A stretch of 64,000 nt of DNA from Nocardia aurantiaca (GCF_009708175.1 NZ_WMBB01000010.1:186001-250000), one strand, 5' to 3'. Shown: positions 26,817 through 36,523, counted from the first letter of the stretch. Translations and numbers: made by a program. The notes: a model not told the origin generated them from the sequence alone.

Positions 26817-28636
26817 CCACCGCGACCTATTGGCAGGCCATCGACCGCTTCCGTGCGGTGGTGGCCGCCGATCCGGACCGTGAGGCGGTGATCTATCCCG
26901 CCGGGAAGACCGCCTCCGGCCTCCCGGACTACCGCCACCTGACCTACCGTGAGCTCGACGAGTGGTCCGACACCATCGGCCTGCACCTGGCCGCGGCGGG
27001 CGTGGGCCGCGGCACCCGCACCATCGTGCTGGTGCTGCCCAGCCCGGAGCTGTACGCGATCATGCTGGGGCTGTTGAAGATCGGCGCCGTTCCCGTGGTC
27101 ATCGATCCGGGCATGGGGCTGCGCAAGATGCTCAACTGCCTGCGCGCGGCGAATGCGGAGGCCTTCATCGGCATTCCGCAGGCGCACGCGGCGCGGGTGC
27201 TGTTCGCCCAGTACTTCCGGAATGTGCGGGTGGCTCTCACCGTCGGCCCGCGCTGGTTCTGGGGCGGTCCGACCCTGCGCAGCTGGGGCGGCCCGGTGAC
27301 CTCGGGCCGTCTCGGCCACCGCCTCCGGGCCGGCGCCGACACCGCCGGTCCGGCCGGTGCGAAGGCCGCGGCGCGGCTGGAGGAACTGCTGGCCGCCCTC
27401 GCCGAGCGGCGGCCGGCCGGGGAGCACCGCGCCCCCTTCGATGCCTTCACCCTGCGCGAGCGGGTGCCCGCGCCGACGGAGGAGCTGCTGCTCATCGCCT
27501 ACACCACCGGCAGCACCGGGCCCGCCAAGGCCGTGGAGATGACGCACGGCAATCTCAGCGCCATGGTCGAGCAGGTGCACGCCGCGCGCGGCCGGGTGGA
27601 ACCGGGCACCTCGCTGATCACCCTGCCGCTGGTGGGCATTCTCGACATGCTGCTCGGATCCCGCTGTGTGCTACCGCCCTTGGTGCCGAGCAAGGTGGGT
27701 TCCACCGATCCGGCACACGTGGTCGACGCCGTCAACCGGTTCGGCGTGAAGACCATGTTCGCCTCCCCGGCCGTGCTGATTCCACTGCTGCGGCACCTGG
27801 AGACGCACAAGACGCCGGTGCCCACGCTGCACAGCATCTACTCGGGCGGCGCGCCCGTCCCGGACTGGTGCATCGCCGGGCTGCGGCAGGTGCTGGCCGA
27901 GGACGCCGAGGTCTACGCCGGTTACGGCTCCACCGAGGCGCTGCCCATGTCCACCATCGAATCCCGGGAACTGCTCGGCGGTCTGGTGGAGCGCGCGCAC
28001 CTGGGCGACGGCACCTGCGTCGGGCGGCCCGCCGAGGGCGTACGGGCGCGGCTGGTCGCCATCACCGACGATCCGATCCCCACCTGGGCGCAGGCCGAGG
28101 CCCGCGAGTCCGAGCTGGTCGCCACCCGCGGCATCGGCGAGCTGGTGGTGTCGGGACCGAATGTGAGCACGCGGTACTACTGGCCGGAGTCGGCGAACCT
28201 GGCCGGCAAGATCCTTGAGGACGAGACGGTGTGGCATCGCACCGGCGACCTGGCGTGGATCGACGGCGAGGACCGGATCTGGTTCTGCGGCCGCAAGAGT
28301 CAGCGCGTGCACACCGCCGCCGGGCCCATGTTCAGCGTGCAGGTGGAGCAGGTCTTCAACACCCTGCCCGGCGTGGTCCGCACCGCGCTGGTCGGCGTGG
28401 GCGCGCGCGGCGCGCAGCTGCCGGTCCTCTGCGTGGAGGCCGCGCCGAGCGCGGACACCACGGTGCTGGCGGACCGCTTGCGGCAGCGTGCGGCCGAATT
28501 CGAGGTCACCGCACCGGTTTCCACGTTCCTGTTCCATCCGAAGTTCCCGGTCGACATCCGACACAATGCCAAGATCGGCCGCGAACAGCTCGCGGTCTGG
28601 GCGGCGGAGCGGCTCGGAAAGGACGACGGACGATGA
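26813..28636 (+). CDS. nltC: Acyl-adenylate enzyme, OleC/NltC-like beta-lactone synthetase
   Basis: A 607-residue ANL-superfamily enzyme. The phosphate loop TTGSTGPAK lies near residues 231-239, GGAPVPDW near 345, YGSTEALP near 370, HRTGDLAWID near 480 and the C-terminal lysine in RHNAKIGRE near 590. OleC members activate a 2-alkyl-3-hydroxyacid and close it to a beta-lactone; the alternative is a fatty-acyl-AMP/CoA ligase. The context of two KAS III subunits and a 3-beta-HSD-like reductase strongly favours the former. GTG 26813 overlaps the preceding stop, and the stop overlaps the next start (ATGA). No carrier domain is fused. Confidence 0.82.
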   Translation: MTTATYWQAIDRFRAVVAADPDREAVIYPAGKTASGLPDYRHLTYRELDEWSDTIGLHLAAAGVGRGTRTIVLVLPSPELYAIMLGLLKIGAVPVVIDPGMGLRKMLNCLRAANAEAFIGIPQAHAARVLFAQYFRNVRVALTVGPRWFWGGPTLRSWGGPVTSGRLGHRLRAGADTAGPAGAKAAARLEELLAALAERRPAGEHRAPFDAFTLRERVPAPTEELLLIAYTTGSTGPAKAVEMTHGNLSAMVEQVHAARGRVEPGTSLITLPLVGILDMLLGSRCVLPPLVPSKVGSTDPAHVVDAVNRFGVKTMFASPAVLIPLLRHLETHKTPVPTLHSIYSGGAPVPDWCIAGLRQVLAEDAEVYAGYGSTEALPMSTIESRELLGGLVERAHLGDGTCVGRPAEGVRARLVAITDDPIPTWAQAEARESELVATRGIGELVVSGPNVSTRYYWPESANLAGKILEDETVWHRTGDLAWIDGEDRIWFCGRKSQRVHTAAGPMFSVQVEQVFNTLPGVVRTALVGVGARGAQLPVLCVEAAPSADTTVLADRLRQRAAEFEVTAPVSTFLFHPKFPVDIRHNAKIGREQLAVWAAERLGKDDGR

Positions 28637-28902
28637 AGGTGTCTGTGCTGCGGGCGATTCCGGTACTGGGCTGGCTGTACCTGGCCATGGGCATCCTGCT
28701 GGCGGCGAGTGATCGCGCCCCCGCCAACCGGTTGCTGCGCGCGGTGTTCTGGATCGACGCGTTCCTCAGCATCGTGGTGCACGCGGCCCAGATCCCGGCC
28801 GCGCTGAGGGCCACCGCGGGCACCGGGCATTCACCGGTCACGACGGCGGCCATGACCCAGATCTTCGGAATCACCTGGTGGAAGACACAGGAGGCGGCGT
28901 GA
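28633..28902 (+). CDS. Small membrane protein of the beta-lactone-type cluster
   Basis: An 89-residue protein coupled to the previous gene by ATGA overlap. Two to three hydrophobic segments are visible: about residues 4-27 (SVLRAIPVLGWLYLAMGILL) and 38-56 (AVFWIDAFLSIVVHAAQIP). The C-terminus ends ITWWKTQEAA. The pattern recalls small DUF1145-type membrane proteins, but I do not recognise it with certainty. Its strict coupling within the operon suggests it anchors the enzymes to the membrane or handles the lipid product, which is inference. It is easily missed because it is small. Confidence 0.65.
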   Translation: MKVSVLRAIPVLGWLYLAMGILLAASDRAPANRLLRAVFWIDAFLSIVVHAAQIPAALRATAGTGHSPVTTAAMTQIFGITWWKTQEAA

Positions 28903-28990
28903 CCGGGTCGGGCGCGAACGAGCCGCTCCAACAACCCCCGCGCGCTCGCGTAACCACGCAGCGCTCCCGGGCATGCGGAAAGGACAGGGC

Positions 28991-30031
28991 ATGAAAGCAC
29001 TCGTGACCGGGGCGTCCGGATTCCTGGGCGGGGCGCTGGTGCGCCGCCTGCTCCGCGACGGCGACTACAAGGTGGCCATCCTGGCCCGGGCCAGCAGTAA
29101 TCTGCGCGACCTGTACGAGGTGATCGACCAGGTCGAGATCATTACCGGCGATCTCACCGACCAGATCTCGCTCCAACGCGCCACCGAGGGCGTGGACGTG
29201 GTGTTCCACAGCGCGGCCCGGGTGGACGATCGCGGCACCCGGGCGCAGTTCGTGGCCGAGAACGTCACGGCCACCGAGAATCTGCTGCGGGCGGCCGCGC
29301 GCAATGGCGCCTCCCGCTTCGTGTTCATCTCCAGCCCCAGCGCGCTCATGGACCGCGACGGCGGCGACCAGGTGGACATCGACGAATCGGTGCCGTACCC
29401 GAGCCGCTATCTGAACCTGTACTCGGAGTCCAAGGCCGCGGCCGAGCGCCTCGTCCTGGCCTCGAACACCGAGCAGTTCACCACCTGCGCGCTGCGGCCC
29501 CGGGCCATCTGGGGCGCGGGCGACCGGTCCGGGCCGATCGTGCGGCTGCTGGGCCGGGCGGCGGAGGGAACGCTGCCGGATCTGTCCTATGGCAAGCAGG
29601 TGTACGCCTCGCTGTGCCACGTGGAGAACATCGCCGAGGCGTGCGTGCTGGCGGCCCGGTCCGAGAAGGTCGGCGGCAAGGCGTATTTCATCGCCGACGC
29701 CGAGCGGACCGACGTGTGGGGCTTCCTCGGCGAGGTGGCCACCGGTCTCGGGTACCCGAAGCCGACCCGGCAGCCGAATCCGCGGGTGCTGAACACGGTG
29801 GTGGCCGCCATCGAAACCCTGTGGCGCATACCGTTCGTCGCCACCCGGTGGTCGCCGCCGCTGTCGCGGTACGTGGTGGCTTTGATGACCCGCACGGCCA
29901 CCTACGACACCTCCGCCGCCGCACGGGATTTCGGGTATCAGCCGATCGTGGACCGGGAGAGCGGACTGGCCGGTTTCCTGGCCTGGCTCGAAACCCAGGG
30001 CGGCGTCGTGGCATTGACCGAGAAGATCTAG
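28991..30031 (+). CDS. nltD: NAD(P)-dependent 3-beta-HSD/epimerase-type reductase, OleD/NltD-like
   Basis: A 346-residue extended SDR. TGASGFLGGALVRRLL at residues ~6-21 is the dinucleotide loop, HSAARVDD near 75 a family motif, and Tyr144/Lys148 (YSESK) the catalytic pair. OleD and NltD reduce the 2-alkyl-3-ketoacid produced by OleA to the 3-hydroxyacid that the lactone synthetase uses. ATG 28991 is chosen with GGAAAGGAC a few bases upstream; an in-frame ATG at 28973 lacks a ribosome site. The 88-base spacer to the small membrane gene is the widest within the operon core. Confidence 0.82.
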   Translation: MKALVTGASGFLGGALVRRLLRDGDYKVAILARASSNLRDLYEVIDQVEIITGDLTDQISLQRATEGVDVVFHSAARVDDRGTRAQFVAENVTATENLLRAAARNGASRFVFISSPSALMDRDGGDQVDIDESVPYPSRYLNLYSESKAAAERLVLASNTEQFTTCALRPRAIWGAGDRSGPIVRLLGRAAEGTLPDLSYGKQVYASLCHVENIAEACVLAARSEKVGGKAYFIADAERTDVWGFLGEVATGLGYPKPTRQPNPRVLNTVVAAIETLWRIPFVATRWSPPLSRYVVALMTRTATYDTSAAARDFGYQPIVDRESGLAGFLAWLETQGGVVALTEKI

Positions 30032-30043
30032 GCAGGTAATCGC

Positions 30044-31228
30044 ATGTTCCGCCGTCCCATCTCCCCCACCGAACTCATCTACTTCCCCATGCGGGATCTG
30101 GCGCCGCCGTTCCTGATGCAACTGGTGGTGGAGGGCCAGGGCAGCATCGACCCGGAGGCGCTGCGGCGCGCGGTCGCCACCGCGGCCGCCGCGAATCCGG
30201 GCGCGCGCCTGGTGCGCGAGGGCAAACAGTGGGTGGACAGCGGGATCGCGCCCAGCGTGTGCGTGGTCGACCACGCGCTGGAGTACCCGGCGCTGGAGGC
30301 GGATCCGGTGCTCACCAGCCCGATCGGGCCGACCCCGGATGCCACCGTCGAGGTGCTGCTGCTCACCGCCGCGCCGACCACCCTGGTGTTCCGGGTCTTC
30401 CACGGCGTCATGGACGGCATGGGCATGGTCATGTGGGCCACCGACGTGCTGCGGGCGCTGCGCGGCGAGGAGCCTGTCGGCGCGCCCGATCCGATCGCCG
30501 ATGCCGAACTGGTGCGCAAGGTCGGCGCGCCCGGACGGCCCACGCTCATGCTGCCGCGCTTCCGCTCGGCGGTCGGGCACGGCCGCCAGGAGCCGGGCGA
30601 GCACCGGCACCTGCTGCGCACCCGCACCATCAACGCCACCGGTCCGGGCGCGCTCATGCGGGTGGCGGCGCTGCTCGCCGACGAGGGCGGACCGGTCTCG
30701 CGCATCATGATCCCGGTCGACCTCCGCCGCCACGATCCAGAGCTGCGGTCCACCGCGAATCTCGCGCTGCCGCTGTTCCTGGACGTGCGGCCGGGCATGG
30801 ATTGGACGCGGCTCAACGACATCAAGCGCGCGGGGCTGCGGGAGAACCGCGAGCTCGACCAGATGGACAACGGCGGTCTGAAGTATCTGCCGCAGGCGGC
30901 GGGGCGCGGACTGCTACGCGCGCTGAACCTGCTCGGCTCGCGCGCCGGCCTGAATCTGGCCTCCGCCACCGTCTCCCACATGGGCCGCTACGACCTCGAG
31001 GCGCTCGCGGTCCCCGGCTTCGCCCCCACCGCCATCAAGGTCATGCCCCAGCACAGCGTCGCCATGCCGCTGCTCATCGGCATGACCGAATGCGGCGGCC
31101 GCACCGAGCTCACCGTCTCCGCGCGCAGCGGACGCGGTATCCCGGAGCGTCTGGACGCCCTCCTGGACAAGATCGTCCGCACGCTGGAAAGCGAACTGAG
31201 CCGAGCGAATTCGGAAACCACCCGCTGA
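30044..31228 (+). CDS. Condensation-domain-like acyltransferase
   Basis: A 394-residue protein of the BAHD/condensation/PapA superfamily. The catalytic motif HxxxDG is His120-Asp124-Gly (FHGVMDGMG), with an N-terminal SPTELIYF start and a C-terminal VSHMGRY block near residue 315 that recalls the DFGWG-region bridge. PapA-type enzymes in mycolic-acid bacteria esterify hydroxylated lipids with an acyl chain. Lying 12 bases after the reductase, it would acylate a hydroxyl of the cluster's product or an intermediate. This gene is not part of the minimal nltABCD set and may define a different end product. Confidence 0.78.
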   Translation: MFRRPISPTELIYFPMRDLAPPFLMQLVVEGQGSIDPEALRRAVATAAAANPGARLVREGKQWVDSGIAPSVCVVDHALEYPALEADPVLTSPIGPTPDATVEVLLLTAAPTTLVFRVFHGVMDGMGMVMWATDVLRALRGEEPVGAPDPIADAELVRKVGAPGRPTLMLPRFRSAVGHGRQEPGEHRHLLRTRTINATGPGALMRVAALLADEGGPVSRIMIPVDLRRHDPELRSTANLALPLFLDVRPGMDWTRLNDIKRAGLRENRELDQMDNGGLKYLPQAAGRGLLRALNLLGSRAGLNLASATVSHMGRYDLEALAVPGFAPTAIKVMPQHSVAMPLLIGMTECGGRTELTVSARSGRGIPERLDALLDKIVRTLESELSRANSETTR

Positions 31229-31292
31229 CCTCCTCTCGCCCCGAGCCCGGCCGCGGCAGTAGGCCACTCGCACACAAGGATCGGAGTGCCCC

Positions 31293-33488
31293 ATGACCGC
31301 CGTCGACAGTTCCGCCGAGGTCTCCGAGGCCATGGAATCGAGAGGCCTGATCGCCGCCTGGGCTCGGGCGGTGGTGGCGCGGCCGAAGACCGTGCTGGTG
31401 GCCGCGGTGCTGTTCGCGCTGGCCTGCGGACTGTTCGCGGCGGGGCTGCAGCAGCGGGTCAGTTCGGCCGGATTCGTCGCGCCGCGGGGTGAGTCCGCCG
31501 AGGTCGACGCCTGGGTCACGCAGCGGCTGGGGCCGCAGAATCCGGATGTGATCGCGATCTACACCGCGCCCGCGGGCCAATCGCTGGCCGATATCGGGCC
31601 GCGGGTGACCGAGGCGATCGGGAAGATCGATCCCGCGCTGCTGGATCGGCCGATCGAAAGCTATTGGAACAGTTCGCGATCGCAGTACCTGCGGTCCTCG
31701 GACGGGCGGCAGGCCGTCGCCGTCGTCTTCTCCGCGGGCGATGACGATCGGCGAGTCGCGGAATATCCGAAGATCGCGGCAGCACTGCGTGTTCCGGGGC
31801 TCGACACCAAGCTGACCGGGTACAGCGCGCTCGCCGACACCATCAGCGCGCAGTCGCGTCACGATCTGGTGCTGGCCGAATCCATCTCCATTCCGCTGAC
31901 CGCCATCGTGTTGGTGCTGGTGTTCGGCGGGGTGGTCGCGGCCTCGCTGCCGGTGCTGATCGGCACGCTGGCGGTCGTGGGGGCGCTGGGCGCGGTCGGG
32001 CTCATCGCGCGGCTCACCGAGGTCAGCGTGTTCGCCATGAACGTGGTGTCACTGCTCGGGCTCGGATTGGCCATCGACTACGGGCTTTTCATCGTCGGCC
32101 GCTTCCGGGAGGAACTCGGACGCGGGCGCACCGTCGAGGAGGCGGTGATCCGCACGCTGGGCACCGCCGGGCGCACGGTGCTGTTCTCGGCGCTGCTGCT
32201 CATGTGCGCGTTCGCCGGGACTTTCGTCTTCCCGCTGGCGGTGCTGCGTTCGCTGGGCATCGGGGCCATCGCGGCGGTAGGGCTGGCCGCCGCGCTGTCG
32301 GTGACCGCGCTGCCCGCGATTCTCGCGCTGCTGGGCCCGCGCGTCTCCCGATGGAGCTGGCGTGCCGATGCCTACGAGCGCTCCGAGGAACGAGCGCAAC
32401 GATTCTGGGGCCGGGTGGTCACCGCGGTCATGCGGCGACCCGGCGCCGTCGCCATCGCGGTGGGCGCGATCCTGCTGGTGCTGGCCGCGCCGCTGAGCGG
32501 GGTCCGGCTCGGCGATGTCGACCACACCGCGCTGCCCGCGGGCAATGAAACCCGGGCCGCCGTCGGGGAATTGACGACGCGCTTCCCGGCGGCGAACAGC
32601 GGCGCCACCATTCTGGTACGCGAAACCGACGGCAGCGCACCGGCTCCCGCGTCGATCAGCCGCGCGCTGCGGGAGATCAGCGGCGTGCGGGGCGTACGCC
32701 AGGCGATGACCCTGGACACCCGTGACGACACCACGATCATCCACGCCGCGCTGGCCGCACCGGACCGTTCGCCGCAAGCCCAGGACATCGTGCGCGACCT
32801 GCGCGACCTGCGCCTGGACGGACTAGAACTGCGGGTGGGCGGCGAGAGCGCCACCACCGTCGACAGCATTGCCGCCGTCCTGGACCGGCTGCCGCTCATG
32901 ATCGCGGTGATGGTGGCCGTCACCCTGCTCATGCTGGCGGTGGCCTTCCGGTCGATCGTATTGCCGCTCAAGGCCGTCCTCATGGCGTTCCTCAGCCTGA
33001 CCGCCACGTTCGGCGTGCTGACCTGGATCTTCGATCAGGGCCACCTGGCAGGTGTCCTGCGCATCAGCGTCGGTCCGCTGTCGGCGGGCATGATGGTCCT
33101 GATCATCGCCGTGGTCTTCGGGCTCTCGACCGACTACGAGGTGTTCCTGCTCTCCCGCATGGTGGAGGCCCACGACGCCGGCGCCGACACCGAGGAATCC
33201 GTCCGGGTCGGCACCGTGCGGACCGCCCGCGTGATCACCGCCGCCGCCACGCTGCTCGTGCTCATCACCGGCGCCTTCACGCTGTCCCCGCTCACCCCCA
33301 TGCGCTTCCTCGGCCTGGGCATGGTGATCGCCCTGTTCATCGACGCCACCCTGGTGCGCATGCTGCTGGTTCCGGCCCTGGTCAAGCTGATGGGGCCCGC
33401 CAACTGGTGGGCCCCGGGAAATCGGCACAGGGATCGGCCGAAGAGTTCGATCAGCGTCGGCGCCGGCGCGGATGCCTTGACCGGATGA
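31293..33488 (+). CDS. MMPL family RND lipid transporter
   Basis: A 731-residue inner-membrane transporter with two six-helix halves (N-terminal helix near 30-50, helices about 190-350, then about 390-410 and 545-700) and two extracytoplasmic domains. Signature segments are GLGLAIDYGLFIVGRFREEL near 255 and VFGLSTDYEVFLLSRMVEA near 610, with the proton-relay aspartates (IDYG, TDYE). It is shorter than MmpL1-13 (about 950) but normal for actinobacterial MMPL in lipid clusters. The ATG follows GGATCGGAG. As the last gene of the operon it should export the acylated lipid product. Confidence 0.9.
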   Translation: MTAVDSSAEVSEAMESRGLIAAWARAVVARPKTVLVAAVLFALACGLFAAGLQQRVSSAGFVAPRGESAEVDAWVTQRLGPQNPDVIAIYTAPAGQSLADIGPRVTEAIGKIDPALLDRPIESYWNSSRSQYLRSSDGRQAVAVVFSAGDDDRRVAEYPKIAAALRVPGLDTKLTGYSALADTISAQSRHDLVLAESISIPLTAIVLVLVFGGVVAASLPVLIGTLAVVGALGAVGLIARLTEVSVFAMNVVSLLGLGLAIDYGLFIVGRFREELGRGRTVEEAVIRTLGTAGRTVLFSALLLMCAFAGTFVFPLAVLRSLGIGAIAAVGLAAALSVTALPAILALLGPRVSRWSWRADAYERSEERAQRFWGRVVTAVMRRPGAVAIAVGAILLVLAAPLSGVRLGDVDHTALPAGNETRAAVGELTTRFPAANSGATILVRETDGSAPAPASISRALREISGVRGVRQAMTLDTRDDTTIIHAALAAPDRSPQAQDIVRDLRDLRLDGLELRVGGESATTVDSIAAVLDRLPLMIAVMVAVTLLMLAVAFRSIVLPLKAVLMAFLSLTATFGVLTWIFDQGHLAGVLRISVGPLSAGMMVLIIAVVFGLSTDYEVFLLSRMVEAHDAGADTEESVRVGTVRTARVITAAATLLVLITGAFTLSPLTPMRFLGLGMVIALFIDATLVRMLLVPALVKLMGPANWWAPGNRHRDRPKSSISVGAGADALTG

Positions 33489-33746
33489 GTCCGGCCGGGC
33501 AGTACCCGGCGCGAGGCGCCGATCACGCCCTGCTGCTCCGGTGACGCAGCTGCGTGCCACGGATTCCGCACGTGGGCACACAGCTGCGTTTCCTCGGGAC
33601 GCCGCGTTCCCCATTGAACGCGTCGCACCCGCAGACCGGGCCGGACCCGCCACGGCGGAACCGATTCGGCCGTCGCGCGTCGGCCCGTGGAGATGGGCGC
33701 ACAGCCCCCTTCGCCATACGCACATCTCAACGGGCCGACGCCCGGC

Positions 33747-34991
33747 TCAGGGACGAAGCCGCACCGGCAGTGCGGTGAGACCTCGCACGATCAGGGATTT
33801 ACGCCAGGACAGTTCGGCATCGGCGGCCAGCTCCAGGTCCGGATAGGCGGCGAGCAGCCGGCTCAGTGCGATCTCGCCTTCCATGCGCGCCAGGGGCGCT
33901 CCGACACAGCGATGGATGCCGTGGCCGAAGGCCAGATGGTTCTTGTCGGCCCGGTCCAGGTCCACGCGATGCGGGTCGGCGAAGCGGGCCGGGTCACGGC
34001 CGGCAGCGGCCATGGACACCAGAATGCGCTGCCCGGCAGGGATTTCGACGCCGCCCAGGGTGACCGGGACCGTGGTATAGCGGAAGGTGGCCTCGCTCGC
34101 CGGGGACTCGTAGCGCAGCACCTCCTCCACGAAATCCGTTACCCGATCAGGGTTCCCGGCCAGCGCGGCACGGACGTCCTTGTCCGCCAGCAGGATCGCG
34201 ACCGCGTTGGAGATGAGATTGACGGTGGTCTCGAAGCCCGCGACCAACAGCAGCAACACCATGCTGATCAATTCGCGGTGCGAGAGCCGATCGCCGTCCT
34301 CGCTGACCGAGATGAGCTCGGACAGCAGGTCGTTGGCGGGCTCGTCGCGCTTGGCGCGGATGAGCTGATCGATGTAGGCGACGAACCGCGCTACCGCGGC
34401 GGTCCGAGCCTCGACGTTCTCGTCATTGGAGACCAGGGTGGTGGACCAGGCGCGGAAGTTGTCGCGCTCCTCGTTCGGCACCCCGAGCAGCTCGCAGATG
34501 ACCAGCATGGGCAGCGGGAAGGCGTAACGGTCCAGCAGGTCCTGGTCTACGGAGGCGTCCACGGCCAGCTCGGTGAGCAGGGCGTCGGCCAGTTCGGTGA
34601 TGCGCGGGGCCAGCTCGCGCACGGCCCGGCTGCTGAAGGCGCGGTTCACCAGGGTGCGCAGGCGGGTGTGCGCCGGCGGGTCGTAGAAGACCATCATGTC
34701 GCCGAACATGGCGCTGGCCACCTGCGCGCCCGCACCGTCACCCGCCAGCGCCGCCCGCGCGCCCTGCGACTCGAGAGCCTTGCTGATGGTGGGGTCCAGG
34801 AAGGCGGCCTTGGCCACCTCGTAATCGGTGATCAGCCAGCCCGTACCGCCGTCCGGGAAGCGCACGAGATGCGCGGGCCCGCGCGAGCGCAGCCGGTCGT
34901 ACGCGGCGTGCGGGTGCTGATAGAAATCGTCGGTCAGCTCGAATGGCTCGATCACCAATTCGCTTGCCGGGACGGCGGTCTCGTGCACCAT
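33747..34991 (-). CDS. Cytochrome P450, convergent to the beta-lactone-type cluster
   Basis: A 414-residue soluble P450 monooxygenase. The I-helix motif is AGFETT near residue 245, the K-helix ExxR is EEVLR near 285, and the heme loop is FGHGIHRCVGAPLAR near 350, with Cys as the iron ligand. ATG 34991 (MVHETAVPAS) is preferred; the longer frame to 35072 has no ribosome site. It resembles CYP105/107-like biosynthetic enzymes and could hydroxylate the lipid made next door or be unrelated. No ferredoxin gene is adjacent. Stops of MMPL and P450 face each other across 257 bases. Confidence 0.92.
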   Translation of the reverse strand: MVHETAVPASELVIEPFELTDDFYQHPHAAYDRLRSRGPAHLVRFPDGGTGWLITDYEVAKAAFLDPTISKALESQGARAALAGDGAGAQVASAMFGDMMVFYDPPAHTRLRTLVNRAFSSRAVRELAPRITELADALLTELAVDASVDQDLLDRYAFPLPMLVICELLGVPNEERDNFRAWSTTLVSNDENVEARTAAVARFVAYIDQLIRAKRDEPANDLLSELISVSEDGDRLSHRELISMVLLLLVAGFETTVNLISNAVAILLADKDVRAALAGNPDRVTDFVEEVLRYESPASEATFRYTTVPVTLGGVEIPAGQRILVSMAAAGRDPARFADPHRVDLDRADKNHLAFGHGIHRCVGAPLARMEGEIALSRLLAAYPDLELAADAELSWRKSLIVRGLTALPVRLRP

Positions 34992-35264
34992 GATCGGGGA
35001 CTCTAACAGTGGCTTCGTCGACCCGGCACGCCATCGGCCGACCGCGCCACTGCATGCACTCACAGTGCACATTCCCCGAGCGGATGAGAACCCATACCAC
35101 CATGGATGAACCTGAGAAGCCTACGCTGGGAAGGCTTTTCACGTCTCCGCGGCAGCGTGGAAAGCAGCGACGGCACACCGCGGGCGCAGTAGTACAGCTG
35201 CGGCAGGCCCAGGGTGTCCTCACCCATCACCGTGATTCGCCGACAGCGGCATCACCCCGTGGGG

Positions 35265-36119
35265 CTACTCGGCGGAACGCGCCGCGAGCACAGCGTCGTA
35301 GAGCTCCCGGCGCGAAGCCCCGGTAGCGGCCGACACCTCCGCACACGCGTCCTTGAGCCGCAGCCCCGACGCGATCAACGCCTCGACCTGCCCGACCAGG
35401 TCGGCAGGCTCGGCCGAGAGCGGCTGCGCGCCTTCGAGAACCACGGTGATCTCCCCGCGGGCCCCCTCGACCGCCCACCCGGCCAGCTCCGCGAGTGTGC
35501 CGCGCACGACCTCCTCATAGGTCTTGGTGAGCTCGCGGCAGACCGCCGCGCGCCGGTTCGGGCCGAGCACCTCGACCGCGTCGGCGAGACAATCGGCGAG
35601 CCGGTGCGGAGCTTCGAAGAACACCACCGCCCGCGGTTCGGCGGTGAGCGTGCGCAGCCATTCCTTCCGCTGGCCGGACTTGCGCGGCGCAAAGCCGTCG
35701 AAGCAGAAGCGCTCGACCGGCAGACCCGACAGTGCCAGCGCGGTCGTGACCGCGGACGGACCCGGAAGACACGTGATCGGCAGTCCGGCCGCTACGCACG
35801 CCGCCACCATCCGATATCCCGGATCACTCACCGACGGCATCCCGGCGTCGGTGACCAGCAGGACCGTTCGCCCGGCCCGGATCTCCTCGAGCAGCATCGG
35901 AATCCGGGCGGTCTCCACATGGTCGTAGAAGCTGACGACCCGACCGGTGATCTCGAGGCCGAGTGCCTTGGCGAGTGCACGCGTCCGGCGCGTGTCCTCG
36001 GCGGCCACCACATCAGCCGACACCAGCGCGTCCCGCAACCGCTGCGAAGCGTCACCGATATCCCCCATCGGCGTAGCCGCCAAGACCAGCCGTCCGCCAG
36101 CACTCGGCACCGCGCTCAT
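35265..36119 (-). CDS. rsmI: 16S rRNA (cytidine1402-2'-O)-methyltransferase
   Basis: A 284-residue tetrapyrrole-methylase-fold enzyme that 2'-O-methylates C1402 in the ribosomal P site. Motifs: ATPMGDIGDAS near residue 14, AEDTRRT near 39, TDAGMPSVSDPG near 89, LPGPSAVTTALALSG near 117 and FFEAPHR near 165. ATG 36119 follows AGGAGTAGGAG. In M. tuberculosis the orthologue Rv1003 is divergent from the protein mannosyltransferase gene, and the same arrangement is kept here. It marks the return of the housekeeping backbone after the 13-kb accessory insert. Confidence 0.95.
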   Translation of the reverse strand: MSAVPSAGGRLVLAATPMGDIGDASQRLRDALVSADVVAAEDTRRTRALAKALGLEITGRVVSFYDHVETARIPMLLEEIRAGRTVLLVTDAGMPSVSDPGYRMVAACVAAGLPITCLPGPSAVTTALALSGLPVERFCFDGFAPRKSGQRKEWLRTLTAEPRAVVFFEAPHRLADCLADAVEVLGPNRRAAVCRELTKTYEEVVRGTLAELAGWAVEGARGEITVVLEGAQPLSAEPADLVGQVEALIASGLRLKDACAEVSAATGASRRELYDAVLAARSAE

Positions 36120-36523
36120 CCCGCTCCTACTCCTCGAAGATCCGCCAAACCCGCCCCCCGACTCTATCCACGGCCCCGGCCTCCCCCGCCACCCGTGTTC
36201 TTCCGCCACCGCGCCAACCGGGACACTCGGCCACGATGACGACGCCGCGCCGACTTCCGTGACGGCCGGACCGCGCCGAAGGAGCCGAACCGTCTGCGAA
36301 CAGGCCACCGCGGCAACCGCTCCGCCGTGGGTTTCGCCCCGAGGCTCGGCATGGGGAGCCGAACGGGCGCATATCCGAGCAGCAGGTCTGCTCGGGCGGC
36401 TCGCGGCGAACACCGCCGCGGCCTCGGGCTTCGCCCGGGTGGCGAGCCCGGCAGCGGCACGTCGGAGTCGCCGGTGAGGAGACGGGCGGCTCACCGCGGC
36501 GGGACTCGAGGCCGGGGACCGCT
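36120..36523. other. rsmI-pmt divergent spacer
   Basis: About 400 bases between the divergent rsmI and mannosyltransferase genes. Open frames run through it in several phases because of high GC, but none shows a start, a ribosome site or family resemblance. Apart from the -10 box at its right end I see nothing in it. Confidence 0.4.

Noticed and set aside
28899..28992. 31-codon ORF starting GTG 28899, overlapping both neighbours
   Set aside because: No ribosome site, no hydrophobic or conserved pattern; probably leader of the reductase gene.
28871..30733. 620-codon minus-strand open frame under the reductase and acyltransferase genes
   Set aside because: Composition typical of antisense frames (Arg/Gly/His-rich), no motifs; plus-strand genes have clear catalytic residues and ribosome sites.
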